From: Rhodopseudomonas sp. BR0M22
GTDB taxonomy: Bacteria > Pseudomonadota > Alphaproteobacteria > Rhizobiales > Xanthobacteraceae
NCBI RefSeq assembly: GCF_010907035.1
Contig: NZ_QUMK01000060.1
Span: 1 to 36,716, forward strand
DNA: 36,716 nucleotides
Direction of reading: 5' to 3'
Position 1 is the first letter of the stretch. Each line of letters begins with the position of its first letter. A model generated the notes under the pieces. It had not been told where the DNA came from and did no database searches. It saw only the letters and a program-made list of their open reading frames with translations. This document shows positions 1 to 8,955 of this stretch, piece by piece. Made by a program: the position numbers and the translations under genes.

Positions 1-1
1 G

Positions 2-103
2 GCATCCTTCGCCAACGGCGTCCATCGCCTCGACGGACAGCTCATGGTCGTCCTCGACGTCGACAAAGTCCTCGAAATCGCAAACCAACGTATCGCTGCA
101 TGA
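2..103 (+). CDS. cheW: CheW chemotaxis coupling protein, C-terminal fragment
   Basis: Only the last 33 codons lie in the window; the 5' part is cut off by the window edge. The frame opening at base 2 reads A-S-F-A-N-G-V-H-R-L-D-G-Q-L-M-V-V-L-D-V-D-K-V-L and ends at a TGA. A Gly-Val plus Met-Val-Val-Leu-Asp-Val-Asp-Lys strand-turn-helix is the usual ending of CheW, the SH3-like adaptor joining chemoreceptors to the CheA kinase. The next gene, 53 bases on, is cheR, the normal companion in alphaproteobacterial che clusters. The identification rests on a short piece plus context. Confidence 0.75.
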   Translation, partial: ASFANGVHRLDGQLMVVLDVDKVLEIANQRIAA

Positions 104-156
104 CCTAACGCGCGACGAACCAGTTCACCGCTCACGCTCTGTCCGGGAAAAAACGC

Positions 157-1032
157 ATGACGCCGCTCGATTACGAGTATCTGCAGAAACTGCTGAAAGA
201 CCGTTCAGGCCTGGTGTTGTCGGCTGACAAGAAATACCTGCTCGAAAGCCGGCTGCTGCCGCTTGCCCGCAAGTCCGGCGTGCCGGGCATCACCGATCTG
301 GTGCAGAAGATGAAGGCCGGCTCGGAGGCGTTGATCCACGACGTCGTCGAAGCGATGACCACCAACGAGACGTTCTTCTTCCGCGACAAGACGCCGTTCG
401 ATCACTTCAAGGACAGCGTGATCCCGGAGCTGATCAAGGCGCGCGCAGGTCGCAAGTCGCTGCGGATCTGGTGCGCGGCGTCGTCCACCGGACAGGAGCC
501 GTATTCGCTGGCGATGCTGCTCAAGGAGAAGGCCGCCGAGCTCGCCGGCTGGCGCATCGAGATCATCGCCACCGATCTGTCGCCCGAGGTGCTGGAAAAG
601 TCCAAGGCCGGCCTCTACACCCAGTTCGAGGTGCAGCGCGGTCTGCCGATCCAGCTTCTGGTCAAGTACTTCAAGCAGGTCGGCACGATGTGGCAGCTCA
701 ATGCCGACGTTCGTTCAATGGTGCAGTATCGGCAATTCAACCTGCTGCAGGACTTCGGTGCGCTCGGCAAGTTCGATGTGATCTTCTGCCGCAACGTGCT
801 GATCTATTTCGATCAGGCGACGAAGTCGGATATCTTCAACCGGCTGCAGCGCGCCACCGAGCCGGACGGCTATCTGTTCCTCGGCGCCGCCGAAACCGTG
901 GTCGGCCTCACCGATGCCTACCGGATCTGCCCGAAACGACGCGGCGTGTATCTGCCGAACACCGGTGCTGCAGCGGCCAATCCGAGTCTCGCCGCGGCCA
1001 GCCTGCGTGCGGGAGCCCTGACGGGTCGATAA
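157..1032 (+). CDS. cheR: CheR chemoreceptor glutamate methyltransferase
   Basis: A SAM-dependent O-methyltransferase that methylates glutamates on chemoreceptors during adaptation. The 291 residues match the family length. The N-terminal helical CheR_N domain covers about residues 5-65 and carries the conserved TTNETFFFRD at 68-77. The Rossmann methyltransferase domain follows, with the SAM motif WCAASSTGQEPYS at about 105-117, the acidic loop IIATDLSPEVL, and the VIFCRNVLIYFD block late in the domain. The C-terminal tail is short and alanine-rich. The ATG follows a purine-rich stretch. It sits between cheW and a PilZ-like gene whose ribosome site begins at the cheR stop, so the three are probably co-transcribed. 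Confidence 0.95.
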   Translation: MTPLDYEYLQKLLKDRSGLVLSADKKYLLESRLLPLARKSGVPGITDLVQKMKAGSEALIHDVVEAMTTNETFFFRDKTPFDHFKDSVIPELIKARAGRKSLRIWCAASSTGQEPYSLAMLLKEKAAELAGWRIEIIATDLSPEVLEKSKAGLYTQFEVQRGLPIQLLVKYFKQVGTMWQLNADVRSMVQYRQFNLLQDFGALGKFDVIFCRNVLIYFDQATKSDIFNRLQRATEPDGYLFLGAAETVVGLTDAYRICPKRRGVYLPNTGAAAANPSLAAASLRAGALTGR

Positions 1033-1043
1033 AGGAGACCGAG

Positions 1044-1355
1044 GTGGCGTCCGAGACCGGGGCCGAGCGGGTATCGTTCGGACGAGGCTACAACGTCTGG
1101 ATCATGGGGATCGACGGCACTTGGCGGCGCAACTGCGTCCTCAAGGCGGTGTCCAGCGTCGATGCCGAGCTCGAATTGGAAGGCTCGATCGAAGGGTTGA
1201 ACTTGAAGGAGTTCTTCCTTTTGCTGTCGTCCACCGGGCTCGCCTATCGGCGCTGCGAGCTGGTCCGCGTCAACGGTTCCGAGATCGACGTCCGCTTTCT
1301 CAGCACGCGCAGCAAGAACAGCAAATCGCCGGTTCGCGACGACCGTGCCGATTGA
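1044..1355 (+). CDS. PilZ-like small protein, degenerate c-di-GMP motif
   Basis: A 103-residue protein starting at a GTG preceded by a strong AAAGGAG 7 bases upstream, 11 bases after the cheR stop, so translation is probably coupled to cheR. The pattern R-R-N-C-V-L-K-x-V-S-S-V-D-A-E-L-E-L, then F-F-L-L-L-S-S-T-G and Y-R-R-C-E-L-V-R-V-N-G-S-E-I-D-V-R-F, follows the beta-barrel layout of PilZ domains. The usual DxSxxG is AVSSVD at residues 35-40, and no clean RxxxR precedes it. Cyclic-di-GMP binding is therefore doubtful even though the fold is suggested. A long overlapping frame extends further upstream, but only the part after the GTG looks like protein. The family call is moderate; function is unknown. 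Confidence 0.6.
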   Translation: MASETGAERVSFGRGYNVWIMGIDGTWRRNCVLKAVSSVDAELELEGSIEGLNLKEFFLLLSSTGLAYRRCELVRVNGSEIDVRFLSTRSKNSKSPVRDDRAD

Positions 1356-1541
1356 CTTTTGACGACAATGCCAACGATCGGTGTAGGAGATTGCTAACGA
1401 CTTCCCCGCTCTTCGCGCGAGTCCGACGTCTGCGAACACATCGTTCAATAGTCGAGTGGTAACGTCGGTTCGCGCTCTGGTTGGCGCCCGCGCCGTTCGG
1501 CAGACGAGCGGAGCGGCGGTGTCGAGCGAGACCGCGCCAGG

Positions 1542-2810
1542 ATGATCCCAACACGAGCCATCGCGATGCAAGATCGAACCTCCTCCGACCCGGCGATCGA
1601 TGTCTTGGTCGTCGACGATGATCCGCTGCAGGGCGCGATCATCAGCGGCGTCTGTATCAAGCTGGGCTATCGGCCGCATTTCGCTGCATCCTATCAGGAG
1701 GCTGCCGATCGGCTCGCGGCCGACCGCTACGACTACGTCACGATCGACCTGTCGCTGGGCGACCACGACGGCATCGAATTGTTGCGCTTGATCGCCGACC
1801 ACGACACCAAGCCCCGACGGATCATCGTGATCAGCGGGTGCGACCAGCGGATTCTCAACGCAACGGTTCGGATGGCGCATGCCGTCGGCATGCTCGACAC
1901 CGTGTCGCTGCCGAAGCCGATCGATCTGACGCTGCTGCGGAGCGCACTGTCGACGCTCCCTGAATCTGCCGCGTTGCGCCGCCGGTCGGACGCCGGAGCT
2001 GCATGCATCACCACAGCCGATCTGTCGCGTGGCATCGACAACGGCGAAGTCTATGCCGCGTTCCAGCCGAAGATCGATCTGGCGAGTGGCAAGGTGATCG
2101 GCTGCGAAGCGCTGGCGCGCTGGGACAGCCCGACCTTCGGCGCGGTGGGCCCGGATCTCTTCATTCCGCTCGCCGAGCAGGGCGGCCTGATCAAGGCGAT
2201 CACCTTCAGCATGCTGCGCGACGCCATGCGGTTCGCTGCTGCGTTCATTGCCACAGAGCCGCGGTTCGTCGTCGCGGTCAATCTGTCGGCGTCTCTTTTG
2301 TCCGACACCTCTCTGCCGGAGGAGATCGAGCACCTGCTCGCCGAGATCGGCGTGCCGGCGCGGGCCCTGATGGTCGAAATCACCGAAACCACGGCGATGG
2401 CGGATGTCGGGCGCGCGATGGACGTGCTGCTGCGGCTTCGTCTGAAAGGGGTCGGCATCTCGATGGACGATTTCGGCACCGGCTATTCGTCGCTCTCTGC
2501 ATTGGCGCGGATGCCGTTCAGCGAGCTGAAGATCGACCGGTCCTTCGTCAAGGACTGCCTGACCGACGCCGACATGTGGAAGATCGTCTCGTCTTCGGTC
2601 GCGATCGCACACCAGTACAACATGAAAGTGGTCGCCGAAGGCATCGAGGACACCGCCACCTGGCGCGCACTCGACGCACTCGGCTGCGACATCGGGCAGG
2701 GCTACGAATTCTCGCGCGCGCTGCCGCAGGACGCCTTCGTCGATTGGTATCGCGGCTGGACGGCGCGCCACCCTGGCGAGGCGGCGGCGATGCTGCAGCG
2801 CGGAGCCTGA
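1542..2810 (+). CDS. REC-EAL response regulator, c-di-GMP phosphodiesterase
   Basis: A 422-residue cytoplasmic protein with a receiver domain (about 20-140) and an EAL domain (about 160-405), the architecture of RocR/VieA-type phosphodiesterases. In the receiver, acidic residues D25-D27, phospho-acceptor D69 and K125 are present. In the EAL domain all expected metal and catalytic residues can be read: E189 (EAL), N247, E279, D309-D310 (DDFGTGYS), K330, E366 (VVAEGIE) and Q386 (GQGY). It should therefore hydrolyse c-di-GMP under phosphorylation control. A second ATG at 1566 is equally plausible as the start. Its kinase is not obvious; the adjacent convergent hybrid kinase is a candidate by position only. 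Confidence 0.92.
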   Translation: MIPTRAIAMQDRTSSDPAIDVLVVDDDPLQGAIISGVCIKLGYRPHFAASYQEAADRLAADRYDYVTIDLSLGDHDGIELLRLIADHDTKPRRIIVISGCDQRILNATVRMAHAVGMLDTVSLPKPIDLTLLRSALSTLPESAALRRRSDAGAACITTADLSRGIDNGEVYAAFQPKIDLASGKVIGCEALARWDSPTFGAVGPDLFIPLAEQGGLIKAITFSMLRDAMRFAAAFIATEPRFVVAVNLSASLLSDTSLPEEIEHLLAEIGVPARALMVEITETTAMADVGRAMDVLLRLRLKGVGISMDDFGTGYSSLSALARMPFSELKIDRSFVKDCLTDADMWKIVSSSVAIAHQYNMKVVAEGIEDTATWRALDALGCDIGQGYEFSRALPQDAFVDWYRGWTARHPGEAAAMLQRGA

Positions 2811-2840
2811 ACGCGGGTCTCCTGTCTTGCCGCGGCTCCT

Positions 2841-5429
2841 TCAGGCCAGCTCGACCAGTTCGTCGTCCGCGGCTGGTTCGCGATGGGCCGCCGCGAACGC
2901 ATCCTTGATCCGGCCGGTCAGCTCCAGATAATCGGTCTGCGTCAGGTGCGGTGCAGCTTGTTCGAGCTCGCGCGCGAGCGCCGACAAGCGATCGAGGCCG
3001 AACGTGGCCGCCGCGCTCTTAAGGGAATGCGCCTCGCGCTCGATCCGGCGATGGTCGGTCGTGACCTCCAGCGTGTCGAACAGCGCGATCCGCGATGCGG
3101 TGTCGCGCACGAACACCGACAGAACTGCAAGGGTCGCATCCTTGCCGATCTCGTCGACCAGATGGCCGAACGCCTTCCGACCGACATAGAGCTGTCCCGC
3201 TCGCACGGTTTCCGGCGCATCCGCAGCACCTGCAGCCGGCGACGGAGGCGCCTTGATGACCGCCGCACCGGACGGCGGATGGGGCGCCCGAGCCGAGGGC
3301 GACAGCGGTGGTAGTGCGCGCAAGATCGCTTCCACCAGCGCCTTCTTCCGCACCGGTTTGGCGACATGATCGTTCATGCCGGCGGCGCGGCAGGCTGCAG
3401 CGTCCTCGGCGAAGGCGTTCGCCGTGAAGGCGATGATCGGCACCGCGGCGAGCGCGCCGCCGTGCGCGCGGATCGCGCGGGTGGCGTCGAGCCCGTCCAT
3501 TTCCGGCATCCGCACGTCCATCAGGATCACGTCGTAGCTGAACCGCGTCGCCGCGGTGACTGCCTCGGTGCCGTCGCAGGCGGTGTTGGTCTGCACCCGA
3601 AATTCGCCGAGCATCTGCGTCGCGATGGTGCGGTTGGTCGGATTGTCGTCGACCACCAAGATCCGGAGCGGTCGACCGGCGGCCTCGATCCGCTCGCGGA
3701 ATCGGGCGAATACGTCGTGGTCGTCCTGCTCCGGCGGGGCCGCATCGTTGGCGATCGGCAAGGTCAGCGAGAAGTGGAATTCCGAGCCCCGGCCCGGCGT
3801 CGACACCACGCCGATCTTGCCGCCCATCTGCTCGATCAGTCGTTTGCTGATTGCGAGGCCGAGACCCGAGCCGCCGAACCGCCGGCTGATCGAGCTGTCG
3901 GCCTGGACGAAATCCTTGAACAGGGATTCGATCTTGTCTGCGGCGATGCCGATCCCTGTATCGGCTACGATCCACCGCATCCGCGCGCTGGTCGAATCCC
4001 GTTCCACGCATTCGGTGGTGACCACGATCTCGCCGGTCGATGTGAACTTCACCGCATTGGAGAGCAGGTTCAGCAGGATCTGACGGATGCGGCCGGCATC
4101 GCCGGTCAGCGCATCGGGAATTTCGCCGCGCATCTGCTGGCGGATCACCAGCCCTTTGGCGACGGCACGCGGGCCGATCACGCTCAGCGTGTTGTCGATG
4201 ATGCTGTGGGGCGCGAACGGAATCGGCTCCAAGCTGAGCCGGCCGGCCTCCAGCTTGGAGAAGTCGAGAATGTCGTCGAGGATCTGCAGCAGATTGTCGC
4301 CGGCGTCGTGAATGCTGGCCACCGCGTGGCGCTGCTCGGCGTCCAGGTTGGTCTCGAGCAGGTTGGTGGCGAGCCCGATCACCGCGTTCATCGGCGTTCG
4401 GATTTCGTGGCTCATCATCGCCACGAAGCTGGATTTGGCGGCGCTGGCCGCTTCGGCGGCCTCGGCGTAGAGATGCTGTTTGCCCCACCAGCGCGCGATC
4501 GCGACGCTGCCGGTGATGATCACCAGGGCGCTGATCAACGACATCGCGATCATCAGCATCGCCATGTTGTGCCAACTCTCCAGCGCGCTGTCCATCGGCT
4601 GCGTCACCCGCACCATGATCGGATAATTGGGCAGGACGCGCGTCACCTGCAGCACCGAGCCAACCTCCGCCGGCCTGGCCCCTCTGCCTCCGGCCGCCAC
4701 GGCGATCCGTCCGCTGTCGGTCACTGCCTGGCCGATCCTGTCGGATGCCGGATAGCTGACCAGCAGCATGCCGTCGGAGCGCACCAGCGAAATTTCGGTG
4801 CCGCCACCATGCGTGGTCGCGGCGAAGAAGTTCTCGAAGTACTGCAGCGACAGCGCGCCGAGCAGCACGCCGACAAACGCATTGTCACCGGCGGTCACGC
4901 GCTGCGCCAGAAAGATGTTCCAGTTGCCGGAACTGCGGTTCCTTACCGGCGCGCTGATGAAGCTCGAAAGCGTCGGATCGCCGCTTAGCGCCCGGAAGTA
5001 ATCGCGATCGGACACGTCGACGTCCGGAACCGGCCGGTCGCGAGAGAAGTTGACCAGCTTGCCGCCTTCGTCGATCAGGCCCACGGCCTCGACCTGCGGC
5101 ATGCCGGTGATCTTTTCGCGGAGCAGCGCGCGGGTGCTGTGCTGCGACATTGTCTGCCGGTAGGAGTCGCTGTCGGTGACGCCGGCCCGCGCAACATAGT
5201 CGCGGATGCTCGACAGCAGCAGATCGACCGATTTGAACGAGCGGTCGGCTTCTTCCGCCAGCGTCAATGTGTAGCGCGACAGGTTGGTTTCGGCAGTTTG
5301 CAGCGTGGTTTCGCGCAGGTTGCTCAGAAAGATCAGATTGGTGCCCACGATGGTGATGATCAAGACCACCGTCGTCAGCCGCAGCGTCACCAGTGAGCGC
5401 TTCAGGTTGGGACGGGCCAGGGGCAGCAT
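2841..5429 (-). CDS. Hybrid sensor histidine kinase with REC and Hpt domains
   Basis: An 862-residue inner-membrane kinase carrying a complete internal phosphorelay. Transmembrane helices lie at about 17-37 and 289-311 and flank a periplasmic region of about 250 residues with the look of a double-Cache (PDC) sensor ([20 protein letters not shown], then DRDYFRAL). HisKA has H341 in [14 protein letters not shown]. HATPase_c has the N box around N458, DTGIG at 490-494 and [10 protein letters not shown] at 519-528. The receiver has VVDDN at 592-596 and D638 in [13 protein letters not shown] proline/alanine linker leads to an Hpt domain with H801 in [14 protein letters not shown]. The ligand is unknown. 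It is divergent from a FixJ-type regulator and convergent with the REC-EAL gene, both possible phosphoryl targets. Confidence 0.93.
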   Translation of the reverse strand: MLPLARPNLKRSLVTLRLTTVVLIITIVGTNLIFLSNLRETTLQTAETNLSRYTLTLAEEADRSFKSVDLLLSSIRDYVARAGVTDSDSYRQTMSQHSTRALLREKITGMPQVEAVGLIDEGGKLVNFSRDRPVPDVDVSDRDYFRALSGDPTLSSFISAPVRNRSSGNWNIFLAQRVTAGDNAFVGVLLGALSLQYFENFFAATTHGGGTEISLVRSDGMLLVSYPASDRIGQAVTDSGRIAVAAGGRGARPAEVGSVLQVTRVLPNYPIMVRVTQPMDSALESWHNMAMLMIAMSLISALVIITGSVAIARWWGKQHLYAEAAEAASAAKSSFVAMMSHEIRTPMNAVIGLATNLLETNLDAEQRHAVASIHDAGDNLLQILDDILDFSKLEAGRLSLEPIPFAPHSIIDNTLSVIGPRAVAKGLVIRQQMRGEIPDALTGDAGRIRQILLNLLSNAVKFTSTGEIVVTTECVERDSTSARMRWIVADTGIGIAADKIESLFKDFVQADSSISRRFGGSGLGLAISKRLIEQMGGKIGVVSTPGRGSEFHFSLTLPIANDAAPPEQDDHDVFARFRERIEAAGRPLRILVVDDNPTNRTIATQMLGEFRVQTNTACDGTEAVTAATRFSYDVILMDVRMPEMDGLDATRAIRAHGGALAAVPIIAFTANAFAEDAAACRAAGMNDHVAKPVRKKALVEAILRALPPLSPSARAPHPPSGAAVIKAPPSPAAGAADAPETVRAGQLYVGRKAFGHLVDEIGKDATLAVLSVFVRDTASRIALFDTLEVTTDHRRIEREAHSLKSAAATFGLDRLSALARELEQAAPHLTQTDYLELTGRIKDAFAAAHREPAADDELVELA

Positions 5430-5871
5430 CGACGGGGCCCTGTCAACGATGCAAAGGCAAAACGGACGTAGGCCGACGCTCGGTGACGGAGGCAGACGCG
5501 AGCCGGCGGTGGCATCGCAGCCCCCCTGCGGCGGGGTTATCCACGCGTGGCGGTGCCAAAACCGAGGGTTTGCTTGCTCGAATCCGGCTCATAATGATAT
5601 TCGGACCATTGTGGTTCTCAACCGTGGCGTGAAACGCGTCGAGCTTCTCGGTCGTATCTGACGGCGGTCTGCCTGATGGTATTCGGGCGTGCGGCGTTGA
5701 GGTTAGTTGTCAGTTAGTACTGGAGAGGCAGATAGCACCGCTGACCTCGCAAATTGCCGGATCACTATAACGGTTTGGTGCTGTCTTCGCGTTAACTTGG
5801 TTCCCCGTAGAACTACGGATTTCAGCCAAGCGGTGTGTTCCATTAAAGTTTTCTTACCGGGAGGTCGTGCA
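5430..5871. other. Divergent intergenic region between hybrid kinase and FixJ-type regulator
   Basis: A 442-base stretch with no supported gene. It must hold the promoters of the two divergent signalling genes. Seen in it: a 10-base perfect palindrome CCACGCGTGG at 5541-5550, overlapped by one DnaA-box-like 9-mer TTATCCACG at 5537-5545, and a perfect palindrome CCGTAG-AA-CTACGG at 5805-5818. Bases 5580-5860 are visibly richer in A and T than the flanks. An open frame runs in from 5707 to the regulator, but its first 55 codons do not resemble protein. Confidence 0.6.
5805..5818. promoter_or_regulatory. Perfect palindrome, candidate operator upstream of the FixJ-type regulator
   Basis: CCGTAG and CTACGG are exact inverted repeats separated by AA. 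The site ends 53 bases before the ATG of the regulator. Dyads of this size are typical of sites bound by dimeric LuxR/FixJ-type regulators, so autoregulation is possible. It could instead form a small 5'-leader hairpin. No transcription start is known. Confidence 0.4.
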
Positions 5872-6498
5872 ATGAACGAGCAATCATCGGGAGGAGAGGT
5901 TTTTGTCGTCGACGACGATCCGGCAGTGCGAGAAACTCTGTCGATTGTGCTGTCGGCGGCGGGCTATCAGGTGATCTGCTTCGCCGATGGTGAATCGCTT
6001 CTTGCGGTGGCGCGCAACCGCAGCCCCGCCTGCATCCTGCTGGACGTCCATATTCCCGGCCGGTCAGGGCTGGATATTCTCGCCGAGCTTCACGCCGAGG
6101 ACTATCCGGCTCCGATATTCATGATCTCGGGGAAAGGCGATATCGCCATGGCGGTCAATGCCATCAAGAACGGTGCGCTCGATTTCATCGAGAAGCCGTT
6201 CCGCGGCAAGGAAATCGTGTCGCGCGTGGAGGAGGCGATCGAAGCGTTCTCGCGTCGCCGCGACGCCGGCCAGGCCAGCAAGGCGCCGTCCTACAACTTC
6301 CCCGGCAAGGAGCCGCTGACGCTGCGCGAGCGGGAGGTGCTGGAGCTGTTTTCTTCCGGCAACACCAACAAAGAGGCCGGACGCCAACTCGGGATTAGCC
6401 CGCGCACCATCGAATATCACCGCGCCAACATCATGAAGAAGCTCGGTGCACGTAACGCCACCGATCTGGTGCGGATCGTGATGACGGCCCAAAAGTAA
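5872..6498 (+). CDS. FixJ-family response regulator (REC-LuxR HTH)
   Basis: 208 residues, the standard FixJ size. The receiver domain (about 8-122) has DDDP at 14-17, phospho-acceptor D58 in ILLDVHIPG, and the S/K switch residues in FMISGKGD and FIEKPF. The LuxR-type helix-turn-helix (about 148-205) reads LTLREREVLELFSSGNTNKE and then SPRTIEYHRANIMKKLGARN, a DNA-binding output. The ATG at 5872 was chosen over an upstream in-frame start at 5707 because of GGGAGG 8 bases before it and because MNEQ places the receiver at the normal distance. The likely partner is the divergent hybrid kinase. It is not called FixJ itself because no fixL is adjacent. Confidence 0.92.
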   Translation: MNEQSSGGEVFVVDDDPAVRETLSIVLSAAGYQVICFADGESLLAVARNRSPACILLDVHIPGRSGLDILAELHAEDYPAPIFMISGKGDIAMAVNAIKNGALDFIEKPFRGKEIVSRVEEAIEAFSRRRDAGQASKAPSYNFPGKEPLTLREREVLELFSSGNTNKEAGRQLGISPRTIEYHRANIMKKLGARNATDLVRIVMTAQK

Positions 6499-6507
6499 GA
6501 CGGGCCA

Positions 6508-6541
6508 GAGCCGGCACCGGCAGCGTCGCCGCTGCCGGCTC
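6508..6541 (+). terminator. GC-rich hairpin at convergent gene ends
   Basis: CCGGCAGCG at 6517-6525 pairs exactly with CGCTGCCGG at 6530-6538 around a TCGC loop. An alternative exact pairing joins GAGCCGGCA (6508-6516) with TGCCGGCTC (6533-6541). It lies between the FixJ-type stop and the convergent SDR stop. There is no T-run on either side, so it is a weak or Rho-assisted terminator at best. Confidence 0.45.
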
Positions 6542-6560
6542 CGAGACGTTGGCGTGATCG

Positions 6561-7343
6561 TTACATCGTGCCCGGAAACGCGCCGCCGTCGAGCAGCAGG
6601 TTCTGGCCGGTGATGTAGCCGGCGTGGACGCTGCAGAGGAATGCGCAGGCTGCGCCGAATTCGTCCGGCGTGCCGAAGCGTCCCGCCGGGTTTTCGTTTT
6701 TCCGCGCTTCCAGGATCTGCTCGGCCGGCTTGCCGGACGCTTTGGCCTGACCGGCGGCGACGCCGCGCAGCCGATCGGTGTCGAACGGGCCGGGCAGCAG
6801 CGCATTGATGGTCACGTTGTGACGGACGGTCTTGCGAGACAGGCCTGCGACGAAGCCGGTCAGGCCCGAGCGCGCGCCGTTCGACAGGCCGAGCACATCG
6901 ATCGGTGCCTTCACGGCGGCCGAGGTGATGTTGACGATGCGGCCGAACTTCCGTTCGATCATCTTGTCGACCGTCGCCTTGATCAGTTCGATCGGCGTCA
7001 GCATGTTGGCGTCGAGCGCCTTGATCCAGTCGTCGCGGGTCCAGTTGCGGAAGTCGCCGGGCGGCGGGCCGCCGGCATTGTTGATCAGGATGTCCGGCTC
7101 CGGGCAGGCCGCCAGCGCGGCGGCGCGGCCTTCCGGCGTGGTGATGTCGCCGGCGACCTCGATGATCTCGACATCGGGATAGGCCTTGCGCAGCTCCGCC
7201 GCGGCCTGCGCCAGCGCTTCGGCGCCGCGTGCAGTCATCGTCACATGCACGCCTTCGGCGGCGAGCGCCGCAGCGCAGCCGCGGCCCAGTCCCTTGCTCG
7301 ATGCGCACACCAGCGCGCGGCGGCCCTTGATTCCCAGATCCAC
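6561..7343 (-). CDS. Atypical short-chain dehydrogenase/reductase lacking the YxxxK pair
   Basis: A 260-residue Rossmann protein of SDR length. The nucleotide loop is CASSKGLGRG (13-22), a variant of TGxxxGxG, followed by NNAGG at 88-92 and Ser141 in the NITSAA block. Where canonical SDRs have Tyr-x-x-x-Lys, this protein reads LGLSNGARSGL, so Ser154 and Arg158 occupy those places. The C-terminal GYITGQNLLLDGG is family-typical. This matches the described group of BKR-like SDRs without a complete catalytic tetrad. Reductase activity by the usual mechanism is doubtful. It is divergent from a canonical SDR starting 109 bases away. Substrate unknown. Confidence 0.88.
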   Translation of the reverse strand: MDLGIKGRRALVCASSKGLGRGCAAALAAEGVHVTMTARGAEALAQAAAELRKAYPDVEIIEVAGDITTPEGRAAALAACPEPDILINNAGGPPPGDFRNWTRDDWIKALDANMLTPIELIKATVDKMIERKFGRIVNITSAAVKAPIDVLGLSNGARSGLTGFVAGLSRKTVRHNVTINALLPGPFDTDRLRGVAAGQAKASGKPAEQILEARKNENPAGRFGTPDEFGAACAFLCSVHAGYITGQNLLLDGGAFPGTM

Positions 7344-7451
7344 GTTTCACTCCCGGATGCATGGCGATGTCGATGCGGCCGGCACTCTAGCCATCCCGCT
7401 CCGGCATGGTAAGGGGAGGGCAACGCATAACGCATCAACGGGAAACGCGGC

Positions 7452-8213
7452 ATGGATCAACTGTTCGACGTCAGCAACGAAGTCATTCTGGTCACGGGCG
7501 CATCGCAGGGGCTGGGCCGGCAATTCGCGCGTGTGCTCGCCGCGCGCGGCGCCGCGATCGTGCTGGCCGCGCGACAGATCGACAAGCTGCAGAGCCTGGA
7601 ACAGGAGATCAAGGACAGCGGCGGCCGCGCCGTGGCGGTGCGGATGGATGTCACCGATCTCGGCGGGATGGCAGCTGCGCTCGATCAGGCCGAGGCCGCG
7701 CTCGGACCGATCACCGTGCTGATCAATAATGCCGGCGTCGCCACTGAGAAACTCGCGGTCGACACCAGCGAGGCGGATTGGGACAAGGTGATCGGCGCCA
7801 ATCTGAAAGGCGCTTACTTCCTCGCCACCGAAGTCGCGCGGCGGATGATCGCGCGGCAGCAGGGCGGCAACATCGTCAACATCGCCTCGGTGCTCGGCCA
7901 GAGCGTGCTGAAATTCGTCTCGCCTTACGCGATCTCCAAGGCCGGCATCATCCAGGCCACCAAGGCGATGGCGCTGGAGCTCGCAAGCTCCCGCATCCGT
8001 GTCAACGCGCTGGCGCCGGGCTACATCGACACCGATATCAATCGTGAGCTGTGGGCGACGCCGGCCGGCGAGAAGCTGCTCAAGAGCATCCCGCAACGCC
8101 GCGTCGGCCACGAGTCCGACCTCGACGGCGCCATCCTGCTGCTCGCCTCCAACGCCTCGCGCTACATGACCGGCAGCGTGGTGACGGTGGATGGCGGGTT
8201 CTTGCTGGGGTAA
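7452..8213 (+). CDS. Short-chain dehydrogenase/reductase (SDR), classical
   Basis: 253 residues with every classical SDR hallmark: TGASQGLG at 15-22, D66 for adenine binding in VRMDVTD, NNAG at 92-95, catalytic Ser146 (NIASVLG) and Tyr159/Lys163 in SPYAISKAG. The ending YMTGSVVTVDGGFLLG is standard. It probably oxidises or reduces a hydroxyl/keto group with NAD(P); Arg41 after beta-strand 2 (LAARQ) hints at NADP. The substrate cannot be read from the sequence. It is divergent from the atypical SDR, which may be a regulatory or structural counterpart. Confidence 0.93.
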   Translation: MDQLFDVSNEVILVTGASQGLGRQFARVLAARGAAIVLAARQIDKLQSLEQEIKDSGGRAVAVRMDVTDLGGMAAALDQAEAALGPITVLINNAGVATEKLAVDTSEADWDKVIGANLKGAYFLATEVARRMIARQQGGNIVNIASVLGQSVLKFVSPYAISKAGIIQATKAMALELASSRIRVNALAPGYIDTDINRELWATPAGEKLLKSIPQRRVGHESDLDGAILLLASNASRYMTGSVVTVDGGFLLG

Positions 8214-8250
8214 GCTCGGTTCATTTAGATCATGCTGAGGAGCTTTCGCA

Positions 8251-8955
8251 GTGTCGGATCCAAATCTTCGCGATGTGTATTTCAGTAAGATCGATGTTGA
8301 CCCGCGGAAAGAAACGTCGAAACTTGAGATAGCTCTCAATAGAGCATATGAGCAAAGGTCATTTGAGATAGAGCATCTTTGGAAACGCGGAGCTTTCTTC
8401 TGGGCGTTTCAGGCTGCCATTTTTACCGCTTCAGGTTTGCTTTGGCAGCATTCGGGCAGTCAGCGAAACCAAGCGATGCTCTTGGCACTCGCCGCCTTAG
8501 GCCTTTTGACGGCATTTGCGAACTCTCTGGTCGTACGAGGTTCGAAGTTCTGGCAAAATAACTGGGAGAAGCACATTGACATGCTTGAGAATGCTGTTGA
8601 GGGCCGCTTGTACAAGACCATATGGCTACGAAATGGAGGCCTAAGCTTTTCCGTATCGGGCCTTGGAAAGGTATTAGCGGATTTTTTCTCCTGTTTCTGG
8701 TTGTTTGCGCTACTATACAGCGGAATTTTGCTTCTGGACCTACTGCCAAAGGCTGATCTCAATCACTTGAAGTATCTCTTTGTAGCTGGCGTTGGATTGG
8801 CGACATTGTTGGGCCTCTCGCTACTTTGGAGAGAACAAACAGATTTTTCGGGGATACGATACACTGATCGCTGCCTGACGGGAGAAAAGTGGTCGGAGTT
8901 GAACCCAAGTAGCCCATCATTTATGGTTCGCGATGATCCTGTTCCAGAGAAGTGA
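8251..8955 (+). CDS. Low-GC four-helix membrane protein, possibly RipA-like
   Basis: 234 residues with a charged N-terminal region (KLEIALNRAYEQRSFEIEHLWKR in pieces) leading into four predicted membrane helices at about 48-66, 74-94, 145-165 and 174-193, then a soluble C-terminal tail. The helix-entry pattern EIEHxWKRxxxFW resembles, from memory, the RipA family of octameric bacterial membrane proteins. That is tentative and its biochemical role would be unknown anyway. Codons are much richer in A and T than in both neighbours, with common TTA, AGA and ATA, so the gene was probably acquired. It has a 37-base gap to the upstream SDR and is convergent with the GMC oxidoreductase. Confidence 0.8.
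   Translation: MSDPNLRDVYFSKIDVDPRKETSKLEIALNRAYEQRSFEIEHLWKRGAFFWAFQAAIFTASGLLWQHSGSQRNQAMLLALAALGLLTAFANSLVVRGSKFWQNNWEKHIDMLENAVEGRLYKTIWLRNGGLSFSVSGLGKVLADFFSCFWLFALLYSGILLLDLLPKADLNHLKYLFVAGVGLATLLGLSLLWREQTDFSGIRYTDRCLTGEKWSELNPSSPSFMVRDDPVPEK

Noticed and set aside
918-2771. A 617-codon minus-strand open frame across the PilZ and REC-EAL genes
   Set aside because: High-GC DNA leaves long antisense frames open. The translation is rich in Arg, His and Asp with no domain, while the plus strand carries complete family motifs.
5537-5545. DnaA-box-like TTATCCACG
   Set aside because: A single 9-mer with one mismatch in a GC-rich gap. There is no cluster, no AT-rich unwinding element and no dnaA or replication gene, so it is not an origin.
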